The notes beneath the pieces are model-generated. The model was not told where the DNA came from. It saw only the letters and a list, made by a program, of their open reading frames with translations, and did no database searches. A program made the translations under genes and the position numbers. A stretch of DNA of 64,000 nt from Garcia nutans (Eukaryota > Streptophyta > Magnoliopsida > Malpighiales > Euphorbiaceae): positions 6,944,001-7,008,000 of the forward strand of contig CANTUV010000072.1 of NCBI GenBank assembly GCA_947685225.1, given 5' to 3'. Shown in pieces: positions 20,481 to 30,745 of the stretch (position 1 is the stretch's first letter; every line of letters starts with the position of its first letter).

Positions 20481-22696
20481 TGTGGGCGGGGATTTTTGCC
20501 CCCACTCCCGGTGGAATGGTTCTTGCGACTTGGGCACTGTTTAGGCTTGGGCCCTTAGAGAACACAGACCTAAGTCCAGAGAAAATGGAGTCACCACCCG
20601 GACGGGCCTGAAAAAAGAAATGGGTGGATGACTCAATTCCTAAGGAATCCCCAACCCCCTAATGGGTTCGGAATGTTGGGTACGTGTGGGGAAGGTTAGA
20701 AATGGCCCAGCACCCCCACAACACCTGGTTCATTGGAACCGGCCTCCTTTATAGGTCTTAATATTATAAAATTCTTAAATATAATAATATTATCCATATT
20801 ACATGCAACAATTGAAATAAAGCATCGTTATATTAAAATCAAAGCAATGTCCAAACAAAGCAAATAAATGGACACCCATCCGAGGATGGAAACATGTCCT
20901 TTACATTGGTCTAGAATATATAAGAAACTTAAATTACATTATATTTAACTAATGAGGTACCCACAAAGTGGAAACATACCTCTTACAACATTTGGAAATA
21001 AAAAAATAAATCGATAAAAGTAAATAACCATTCATAATAAATAAATCATTCATCAAAGATATCAATCATAATATAAAATAAACATCCATCCATGATAAAT
21101 TAAATAAATCAATCATTGAAATTAAATAAACGAACAAAGCATTGAAAATAAATTAAAGCATATAATAGACTACATAATCAAATATAAAATTAAATAAAGC
21201 AAGTAAAGATTAAAATTAGGGCTACTGTTTCTATTTATGATTCTTTATTTAATATGTTTAGCGTTTTGGAATTTATGGGTTTCAGCTACTGTAAGTTTTA
21301 AAGGAATTGAAATGGATTAAAGTTTTATAATTTAAGAGGTTGATAAAGTTCTTTCATTAACCAAATTAGTGTTTGAGGAGTGAAATCATGAAATTAGGAT
21401 TTGGACACTTTAAAACATTAGGTTTATGATTATTAGCTACTGAATTGTTGTTTTTAGGCTTATTGTGTTTGAATTTTAATATTTAGGTTTATAAGATTTT
21501 AAGGTTTAAAGGATTAGGGTTTAGAAAAATTAGGGTTTAAGATTTTAAGGGAGTTAGTGTTTAAGAAAACTAGGGTAGTGTTAGCTAGTTTGAGGTTACT
21601 GTCTTGGTTTTAAAGTTGAATTAAGGTTTTTAGTCTTTCGGAGAATGTATTTGATTTTAGCATTTGGAAAAAAAATTTATAGTTTTATGAAGCTTTATGA
21701 AAATAAACAAAACGATTTAAGGTTTATAGAAACAGAAAAGATATTTTTTAGGGTTTTTGGAAAGAAAAGGATTCAATTTAGGGTTTTGGAAAATTGGAAA
21801 GCAGATTAGGGTTTTAGTAAATTGATTAAACGATTTAAGGTTTTGAACAATTAAAAAGTATATTAGGGTTTTAAGATTTTGAAGAAACAGAAAAGTGTTT
21901 ATGTTATTGAAACGAAGATCAATGTTACTATGTGTTTATAAATCAATGTTTTGTGTGTATAATCTTAAGAATCAAAGAAACAAAGCTATTGTAAGAAAAT
22001 AAAACGAAATTAGAGATTCAAACCTCCATTCGTTGGTTTCACCAAAAATTGTTTCTTGGATGAACAAGGACAAAGGCAAGATGGTTGCCTTTGATGGATT
22101 GAATTACTTGTTTGCTTCTCTCAAAAGTCCGATCGTTAATCTCTGCCAAAAAGTTTTAAAGTTCGATCACTTTTTCTAAGTTTTTCCTTCACTCGATTGT
22201 CCTCCTTTTTTCCTCCAAAATTTTCCTCCTCCTTCTGTGTTGTTTTTAGTCTTATTTATAGAAAATTTCGATGATTAATCTTAATTTTTTATGGAAACTA
22301 ACATTAATTAAGAAAAGGAAACCGAAACCAAATAGAATTTGGTTTCAGAAAAAATTGAGTCGAAAAAATTTCGCTGACAAAAAAAAACTGCCGTGGGAAT
22401 TTGCGGGTTGCGGGAGAGAAACTGCCTGCGGGCCATTTCGTCCGACCCCTTTTCGGAGACAAAATTTTTCGTCGCCAATTTTCCATCGCCGATTTTTATT
22501 TTTATTATTTATTTGTTTATTATTATTATTATTTATTTATTGTTAATTATAAAAATTAAATACTAAAGGAAATATTATTTAATTAAGATAAGACAAAAAT
22601 TATTTTGGACTTATTAAAATATATTGGATAACACAAAAATTATTTTGGACTAATTAAGATATTGAACCGGACTAGGTAAAAAATTAAGGGTCTATA
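20481..22696 (-). repeat. 3' LTR of element C (minus strand)
   Basis: Reads TGTGGGCGGGG at the plus-strand left edge and TCTATA at the right (a CA-to-TA change against TCTACA). It lies next to the PPT at 22697. Degenerate TTAGGG-type words (telo-box complement) fill 21470-21880. Confidence 0.92.
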
Positions 22697-22713
22697 GTTT
22701 GCCCCCTACTTGA
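22697..22713 (-). other. Polypurine tract of element C
   Basis: On the minus strand TCAAGTAGGGGGCAAAC immediately precedes the 3' LTR. It matches the A (36451-36467) and B (56483-56499) tracts. It would prime plus-strand DNA synthesis. Confidence 0.88.
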
Positions 22714-22785
22714 ATGATCTGAGACTTTAGTGAAAGAGAGTGAAAAGCAATAAAACTTAATTTTTGAGATTGGTTGAGGTTTTGG

Positions 22786-23550
22786 ATTCTGGACCCGATT
22801 CGAGTTCTGGACTCAACGATAATTTTAGGTTCTAGATCTAAGGGTAATTTTAGGTTCTGGACTTAAGGATAATTTGTGTTTTGGACACGAGCTAAGTTCT
22901 GGACTTAGAAAAGATTCTAGGTTTTGGACCTAAGGATAATTTGGTTTCTGGACCCGAGCTAAGTTCTGGACTTTGAAGAGATTCTAGGTTTTAGACCTAA
23001 GGATAATTTGGGTTCTGGACCCGAGCTAATTTCTGGACTTAGAAGAGATTCTAGGTTCTGGACCTATGGATAATTTGGGTTCTGGACCCGAGCTAAGTTC
23101 TGGACTTAAAAGAGATTTTAGGTTATGGACCTAAGGATAATTTGGGTTCAGGATTTAGAAGAGATTCTAGGTTCTGGACCTAAGGATAATTTGGGTTCTA
23201 AACCCGAGCTAAGTTCTAGACTTAGAAGAGATTCTAGGTTTTGGACCTAAAGATAATTTGAGTTCTGGACCCGAGCTAAGTTTTGGACTTAGAAGAGATT
23301 CTAGGTTCTAGACCTAAGGATATTTTGGGTTCTGGACCCGAGCTAAGTTCTGGACTTAGAAGAGATTCTAGGTTCTGGACCTAAGGGTAATTTGGATTCT
23401 GGACCCAAACTAAGTTATGGACTTAGAAGAGATTCTAGATTCTGGACCTAAGGAAAATTTGGGTTTTGGATCCGAGATAAGTTCTGGACTTAGAAAAGAT
23501 TCTAGGTTTTGGTCCTAATTAAAATTTGGGTTCTGGACCCGAGCTAATAA
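22786..23550 (-). repeat. TCTGG quasi-palindrome minisatellite (C)
   Basis: About eleven copies of a 67 bp unit, each with three small hairpin words: AGGTTCTGGACCT, GGGTTCTGGACCC and AAGTTCTGGACTT. GAGTTCTGGACTC and GTGTTTTGGACAC also occur. The arms change together while TCTGG stays fixed. The 67 bp period is not a multiple of three, so it is unlikely to be coding. Confidence 0.85.
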
Positions 23551-23620
23551 AGATTTAATTATCTGCAAAAAATAATATTTTGTTTCAAAAATTTTGGCTA
23601 ATTTTTATGCACATGTCTTC

Positions 23621-23634
23621 CTCTTGCCCCCTGT
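23621..23634 (-). other. Second purine-rich tract (C)
   Basis: CTTGCCCCCTG on the plus strand, that is CAGGGGGCAAG on the element's sense strand. The same tract in the same context (after GCTAATTTTTA and ACATGTCTTC) is at 57354-57368 in B and 35541-35560 in A. It may be an extra plus-strand priming site; this is inference. Confidence 0.45.
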
Positions 23635-23689
23635 GTGTAAAAATATTTATATACACGCAAGCATTTGAATGATTAATTGAATTTACTAT

Positions 23690-23875
23690 TTTTTCACTGT
23701 GTAGTCACTATTTACACACTATATACTATTTATAAATAGTAACTTACTATTCATAAATAGTAGTAAATAGTATTTTACTATTGTAAATTTCGTCAATAGT
23801 AATTTACTATTTATCAATAGTAAAATTTACTATTTATCAATAGTAAAGTATACTATTTATGAACAACAAAACTTA
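23690..23875 (+). repeat. AT-rich palindrome array upstream of the PMD promoter (C)
   Basis: Repeated words of the form ACTATTTATAAATAGT, including the 18 bp palindrome at 23724-23741. The array ends about 40 bp before the TATA box. Equivalent arrays lie upstream of the PMD gene in B and A. Confidence 0.75.
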
Positions 23876-23910
23876 CTTTTGAATTTTATTTTTTTTCCTT
23901 GCCGTTTCTC

Positions 23911-23918
23911 TATATAAA
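23911..23918 (+). promoter_or_regulatory. TATA box of antisense PMD gene (C)
   Basis: TATATAAA 100 bp upstream of the PMD start codon at 24011. B has TATAAAA 102 bp upstream of its start, and A has TATATAAA about 80 bp upstream on its strand. Position and context are conserved, so the antisense genes had their own promoters. Confidence 0.65.
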
Positions 23919-24010
23919 CCAACGAATTCCTTCATTTCATTCACAGCAAAATTTTTAATTTTTATAATTCTCTCAAATTCTTTCAAATTTAGCATATAGT
24001 TTTAAAAAAA

Positions 24011-26431
24011 ATGCATGCTTCAAGGTCAGGAACTCATTCTAATGCCGAGTTATTAGAGTTTATTCGGCATCATGAAGATGGTAATATAGATCTACTAGCC
24101 AGGATGCCGCTTTATCGTAGTTCAAACCAAAAGAGCATGGTAATTATTTCTGCTTTTTCTTCTTTTTTTTTCATTTTGATTTTTTTTCGTCTTTCTGTTA
24201 TTTGTTTTTTTATTTTTTATTTTTTTTATTTTTCCGTCTTTCCGTTATTTATTTTTTCTTTATTTTTTTTTTATTTTTTTTATATTATGCTCTTTTATTA
24301 TTATTGTGTTTGCCTTTATTTTTTTTATATTTTTATATTATTATAATTTTTTAGAAAATTTAGGAAAAATATATTACTTTAAGCAGATAGGATAATATGT
24401 ACTTACCTTGTATTAACTTACCTGGCTCCGTGTTAGCGTGATCGTTCCGTTGTTCGAGCCGGAGGGTGTATCTACAAAGCCCAACAATGGTATGATGTAG
24501 TGCCTTCTCGGGTAAGGCAGATTATTTGAGATTGCGGGTTTGAGAGCTTCATCTTACAATTGCCATCTGAGGAGTATCTAATAGACTATAGCATAGTCCA
24601 GGCACTTGCAGAACAATGGTTGGACACAACCCACACTTTTCACTTGCCCATTGGAGAGATGACAATTGATCCAGTCAATTTTACTGCTATAACCAGCCTT
24701 CGATATGATGATGTTCCGGTTTCTCTGACCAACGATATTTTAACATTTGAAGAAATTCAGCAATTAATTGGTATGGAACCATCATATAAGGGGCCTTTTA
24801 AGATAAAAATTGAACTGATTCGTAGCTATTGGATGAACTATGAAGGATGGGTTCACAGGGACACGACCCAACAGTATGTTCAAGGATTTTTGTTATATTT
24901 GCTTGGGTCGACCATCTTAGGCAGCACTGAATCCTCCATCCACTTGTCAGTGTTGAGGGCCCTTTCTTATTTTAGGACGGTACCATCTTCTAGCTGGGGT
25001 GAAGCTGGTCTTGCCTGTCTTTACCATGGTCTGGATAAAATTTGCCGAAACAAGAAGTCTTTTGTCGGCTTGATGGCGGTTGTCGAGGTATTCTTCTTCT
25101 ACCAATGTCAATTTCGCTCCTTTCTTGTATGAATTTGATCTTTACTATTATTGTAGGCATGGCCAGATGAACACAACCTCGTGAGGGTACCCGGTATTTC
25201 TCGAGAGAGAGTCGGGTATCCGAGATTAAATTTTTGGTTGTCAGATCGCATGGACATTCCCGGCTCTCACCATATGCATACCCAACGCTTCGTGTTGAGC
25301 CGCTTAACCTGGGACCAGGTAAAATAACATTAGTATATTTTAAAATTTATGTAATAGTTTACTTACCTTATGTTATTTTGCAGGTGAATTTGGCCTGGTG
25401 GAACCCAGAAGAGGGGACAAACTGGACTCCCTTCATGAAGGCTGCGCTATCTTTCCAACATACTCGCCGAGTCATCGCTGGCCCAATGTCTAGTGGTTGG
25501 TTTCTCGGAGAGAGAGTTTATGAGTTGTTTCTTAGTCCATAGCAGCGGAGGGTTCCAATGTATTGCCCGGAATGTACTTTAAATATTATGTCATTGCCAG
25601 AGGATGCATGGTGGTCGGCTGGGTACGGTTATGGTGTTGAGACATTTCTCCATCTACCGAGTGCATTTTATGCCCATTTTATTCAAAGAAGGCTCTTGAA
25701 CTTTGATGTATCTATTGTTGGTGTATGGGAGATTCCTGAAGAAAATGAGGGTAGAGATGAAGAGGAACATCATGGAGATGCAAGCGAGTTCGTTCCACAT
25801 CTCGGTTCTTCTCAGGTAAAACTTTACCATTTTTCCCTTGCAACTGCTTCTTTCTTTTTTTATTCTTTAATTATTGTTGTAGGCTGTTAGCTCATTTGAT
25901 CATGAGGCTGAACCTCCTTTTACTGCCCCTTCATTTGCTCATTCTAGCCTGCTAGATATGCCATCTCATCCGCAGGGCATTGATATGAATTACCTGGTAA
26001 GTTCTCTTATTTCATGGTAATTTATGCTATGTGTATGCATGATTATGTATGCTCTTACCTCTTTCCTTTCTGGCTCACAGTGGATGCTTGAAGAACAAAA
26101 TAAGAAACTTCAAGAAGAGTTGGCCGCAAGTCGTCAGCAGGCTTCTCATTTTGAAAATTTGTATCATCAATCAGAATAAAATTTTTGAGACCTTCGATTT
26201 CAGGGGATGAGGGATCCTGGCGCTTCTTCATCAAGAGGCCCCCAGACTAATGACCATGAGATCCTTTCGTCCACTTCTGATGAAGACCATGCTAGATCGG
26301 AACTCCAAGGTAATAGGGATTTTGGTGCTCCAGCTTCGGGCGGACTAGGGACGAGTGATTTTCCCCCTCCTTCAACAGGCGACGACTTTTTCAGGGCTTT
26401 ATTTGATGACCTACCACCACCTTCTTATTGA
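24011..26431 (+). pseudogene. Antisense PMD (plant mobile domain) gene of element C, six exons
   Basis: Exons: 24011-24139, 24437-25087, 25157-25318, 25384-25815, 25883-25996, 26081-26431. All five introns are GT-AG and phase 0. The PMD core lies in exon 2 (THTFHLPIGEMTIDPVNFTA; GFLLYLLGSTILGSTESSIH; GEAGLACLYHGLDKICRNKK) and exon 3 (PRLNFWLSD). Exon 6 starts with a short coiled coil (MLEEQNKKLQEELAAS). The N-terminus resembles MAIN/MAIL1-type nuclear proteins, which in Arabidopsis act with a PP7-like phosphatase in gene control and transposon silencing. Stops are at 24527 (TGA where B and A have CGA), 25540 (TAG) and in exon 6 (TAA), so it is a pseudogene. It reads opposite to the retroelement, so its introns are not spliced from the element's own RNA. 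Confidence 0.85.
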
Positions 26432-28740
26432 TGTATAAATATTGTATCAATTGTATAAACATTGTACAATGAGCATAATAATAATGACAATATATAATTT
26501 CCATCTTCACTGCATCTCTCTTCTCTTTTTTTTCCTAGCCTTCATATCTTCTCCTTGCCCCCAGTATAGGCTCAAGCCCATGATTTTTCCTATGTGACTT
26601 TGGTTGATGTTTGTATATTGTCTAGCTCATCGAACAAGCATGCATTTCTTCCTTTCTTTTGCAAAATGACTGGAGTTTCCTCAATCAATGGTTCTCTTAT
26701 GCCCCCTGATTCAATATCTTCTTTTGATTCTTTGCTTCACAGGATGTTTGAATGGTTTTATTGACTCATAGATCAAGGTGATCATTGGAAGTGTTTTCAT
26801 TGACTCTTTTCATATACCCATTCAAGTTTTGCTTTGGAATGATAAGATGCTTCGATTTTATGGCTTTTATCTTCGAGATATTGAGAACATGAATAATGGA
26901 GGACCCAAACAGCAGAGATACATCCATTATGATTCAGCATGTCAGTTGGTAGCTCCTTCATAACCTTGCCAGCAATCATTTCCTTTGCCCAATGTGCCCT
27001 TCGAGGTTTGACTATTCAAGAAACTTTTCTTAACTTGAAGGCTTTGTATGACAAAAATATTTTTTATTTTAAATTTTGATCAAATGTTGGCTTTGTCAAA
27101 TCAATGGCAATGTACCTCAGGACTTGATTTTTCCAAATTAACATATCTATAACATGACAACCCTAGTTACCATACTAAACTCGGGAATTATTTCTATTTA
27201 AGAAAAAATTGTTGCACTTCAGATAGGCACATACACATCACTTGCCCAAAGGTCTCATTGAGTTCAAATATTGTCTATCTCATATGCATGCTTATTCAAA
27301 CTATCTCCACTAATAGACTCTACCTACCAAGAGAGATCAACAGGTCTTTGACAGGCTTGAAATGGGGTCTATAAGGGAAATGGGTTTAAGTGAAGGCTAT
27401 TTTGAGATTGGAGCTGGTGTGACACAATGGACAAACTCTCACACAACAAATTTCTTGTTGGAACTTTAGACAGTTGGGAGCAATCTTTCTAGACTCCAAA
27501 TTCCTTCTATCTTCTTGGCATTAATCTGGATCTTGATTAGGACAGTTTTTTCCCTAGCAAAAAGTTTGGTACCCAAATTCATTTCTTTTCTTCTTTTCCC
27601 TTTTCTTTCTTTTTATTTTTCTTACTCTTCCTTTTCTTTGAGCATTTTATCAGGACTGTCAAATACAGAACTTTCAAGAACTGGATGGTCTTCCTACTTT
27701 TTCTCTGATTTTGATCGAATCTTTAGTTGGGTTGGACCAATTCAAGTCAAAATGTCCTTATAAACCAAATGGAATTCTTTTGTTTTCTTAGGTAAAAGAA
27801 AACTCAGTTGGCTTTCTGAACAACCTTTTTGGGTTTTATTTTTCTTTTTTCCTTTTTGTTTTCTTCTTTTTTTTCTTTCTTTTCTTTTTCTTTCTTTCTT
27901 TCCTTTTTTGGTTCTAGCACAAACAGAGTTGTCTTGTTTGTACCAACTTGGGTTTCCAATAATGGATGAGTGGAGTGGTATAAATCTTCTTTAATAGGGA
28001 TAAATCATTTGTTACTCTGATGCTGTCTTGATATATTGGAGATATTAGGAAAACTTCAACTACCCTTATGGTCTTAAAAACATCAAATACCCTTATTGTC
28101 TTGAGAACTTCAACTACCCTTATGGTCGTGACTAATCATTGCTTTCTTTGATCTTCTTGCCTCTTCACCTTAGTGGTCATAAGACTTGTCAAAAGTATTG
28201 CAACAGCTCAGGGTAGTTTGTTGGGATTATATGCCAATGAAAAGAAAGCTAAAATTTTATGAAGGCTCAAAGGGACAACTAGGGATTAATATTTAATTGG
28301 GTGATGCAAGTTGTTGGCTAACCAAATAATGCCTAGATCATTTCTCTCTTGAATAAGCAGAGTTCAATTTCACATCGAAAGTTTGTCAAAGCATGTTCTA
28401 AGACTGACTAGGACCTAGACAAAGGTAATTATGCATGAGCCCTCTCTAAGTAAGAATACACAACTCAATGCTATAGAGCAATTCCCTCAGCTAGTAAAGT
28501 CATTTGAGTCATGATGCATAAATATATTAATTCATGAATTATCAAGCTAGATTCCTCATCGGTTGAGCATCAAAATGAATAAATACCAACAAAAATTTTG
28601 ATGAAAGTAATTTATTCAAACAAATTTAAATTTGAAAAACATGATTGTTCCAATTAAATATTAAAGAAAGTAAAATTGAAAAGTAACATTCAAGCTAAGG
28701 GAAGTTCATTGAGTTGGAGTCGAAGACACTTCATTTATTT
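26432..28740. other. Unidentified 2.3 kb stretch of element C
   Basis: Occupies the place where A and B have the DUF7745 gene and pol. I see no homologous domain on either strand. It includes pyrimidine-rich tracts (27790-27915), a small tandem set near 28040-28130 (CTTCAACTACCCTTATGGTC), and GGGGGCA-type purine tracts on the minus strand near 26560 and 26700. It is either a replacement sequence or a very diverged remnant. Confidence 0.5.
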
Positions 28741-29861
28741 AGACATCTCAAGGGTAAGGATTTTTTTCATCATCAAAGGTCATTGCTTCATCATCCACAG
28801 TTAATCCAAACATGTTTAGTAGTACATCCTCTTTAGCAGCTTCTCTATCCATATCATGAAGAGATGACAAGATAAAACTCTTCATGAAGGTTGCAAGAGG
28901 TGGCGCCCTTCCAATTTTAGGCAGAGGCTTATTCTTAGTGTTGGGCTTATTAGGTTTAGGCAGCTTACCACTGTCAATTAGATTTTAAATCTCATGCTTC
29001 AATCGGGTGCACCTATTGGTTTCATGTCCTTGAGTCTGATGAAATTGACAAAAAGCCTTAATATTAAATTTTGGGGGTAAAGGATTTGGCAAAGGTGAGG
29101 AGTTAAGGGTTGTAGCAATCCCCTCTTTTGTAACTTATTGAAAACCCAAGATAGTGGCTTCCCCAACTTCAAAAACTGCCTCATTCCTCCTTGACTGGTG
29201 GCATTAACATTAGCTTCCTTTTGTGCATTTTGATTATTAGGATGATAATTCCATTTTGCAGACAAATGGTTCTTCTCTCTTTCCTCTTGACCCTTTCCAC
29301 TGGGTGATAACCGCCCTTATTGCCCCACTTAGACAGCACATGGTTCGGTTGGTCTCATAGAATAGGGATTGGTCCCTCATTTTTCAATCGATCTCTACTA
29401 GTGAACATGTTCTCCACGGATGCTGCCTTAGCATTGTTGATGATCTCTAGAATTTCAATCAACTGGGTCTTCATGGTCTCAGCTATGGCCTCTTTTATTT
29501 CTTCCATCTTGGCATTGAGGGTATCATCCACCATTCTTTGAATTTGTTCGGGATCCATTGTTTTTGGTGAGCAAGTGATTGAGTTATCGCTAGATTCTTC
29601 ACTTCCGGTGTAGGTCGAATTGTCGTAAGCTTTTGAACTGCCGTAATCCAGGGCTGTGAGCCAAAGAGGATTAATGATATGAGATGCACCTGTATGTATG
29701 TATGCATGTATGCACAAACAATCAACAAAGATAAATAGGACATTCCTTCCAACCTTATAACATCCGTACACGAATGGCGAGTCTCTTTTCCTAGGTAATA
29801 TGGTTAACAAAATACCAATATGGGGTACCTTATTTTCGAACATTTCTCTCGGATGTTTCAA
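28740..29861 (-). pseudogene. Gag remnant of element C
   Basis: The N-terminal part (29861-29355) matches A and D Gag: DYGSSKAYDNSTYTGSEESS, MDPEQIQRMVDDTLNAKMEE. A deletion then joins it to the C-terminal part (~29265-28740) with KLGKPLSWVFNKLQKRG and the knuckle FCQFHQTQGHETNRC, again with His at the second Cys position. The central capsid core (KFKMPSF to KRWRN) is missing, so no working Gag can be made. The plus-strand ORFs over this stretch are shadows. Confidence 0.85.
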
Positions 29862-30722
29862 CCAATAGTTATATTTTCAAAAATGAAAATCAGTTCATAA
29901 TAATTCCCATTAATTAGGTTTTAATCCATTTATCCAACCAAAGTAGCTTTTATGCTATATTGGATTAAAACTAAATTAAGAGGCTTATTATAGATAGATT
30001 TCTCACGTGAAAAAGTAACTAATGATTCATGCCAAAAATAAGCCCATGGTTAATTTATTCTTAGTATAAACTAGGCTCACAATTGAATTTTGGTATTTCG
30101 TAATTGACCTAATTATTTTGCAAGCTCTTTGTAAGAAAAAGTTGAAAGAAAATAATTTTGTTTCTAAGCCCATTGTAAAATTTTTTTTAGAAAAAATGGA
30201 TTTTGGGCTTAGTATTTGGGCCATGAGCAAAAGAATTTTTTATTTATTTTTAGAAAACTTTTATGTCCAAAGACCATTTTGAAAACATTTTGAAAATAGC
30301 TTTGGTCTTTTGGATTTAGAGAAAAGTTTATTTTGAGCTTACAATGTACTTGGGTCATATTAGAAAAAGAACAAACCAAATAAGCCATGTTTTAAGCCAA
30401 GATAAATTAACCATAGTCAAACAACATTCATTTGGGGTAAAAACCTAAGGAAAGTATCTAGGCCAATTACATGAGCTTTAGTCTTTGGGTTAAAGGGCTT
30501 AGGTTCCCATAGCAAGTATATACCAAATGGTACGAGGCTATGAGTGGTTATGCCATGCTCGATCTCCATACCTTGAGTGAAAGTATGGTATCCCTTACAT
30601 GACACAACCCGGGTAACACGGGCGTCCTAGCTCACACACACGATGCAATCTAATATGATGCAATGGATAATATCATTATAAGAAAGAATAGAATAATATA
30701 AAGACCAACGGAATCAACTTCT
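29862..30722 (-). other. Leader of element C
   Basis: Untranslated leader between PBS and gag, colinear with A 10951-11926 in reverse. No ORF is supported. Confidence 0.65.
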
Positions 30723-30744
30723 CTTATCTCCAGTGGAGTCGCCA
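30723..30744 (-). other. Primer binding site of element C
   Basis: Minus strand TGGCGACTCCACTGGAGA one base after the 5' LTR end (CTCATA, a CA-to-TA change). Same site as in A. Confidence 0.78.
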
Positions 30745-30745
30745 C

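Noticed and set aside
22786..23550. Regular repeats resembling a CRISPR array
   Set aside because: Units are contiguous and diverged, spacers are not unique, and similar arrays recur before the PPT of A and B. It is a retrotransposon minisatellite in plant DNA.
24130..24346. Extension of the PMD exon 1 frame into a Phe/Tyr-rich tail
   Set aside because: The open frame runs past a conserved GT donor into the T-rich intron; B and C agree on the donor position.
27515..27763. 82-codon ORF in the unidentified part of C
   Set aside because: Phe/Ser-rich from a pyrimidine tract; no conservation visible.
29320..29541. Plus-strand 73-codon ORF in element C
   Set aside because: Complement of the Gag remnant, which has clear homologues in A and D.
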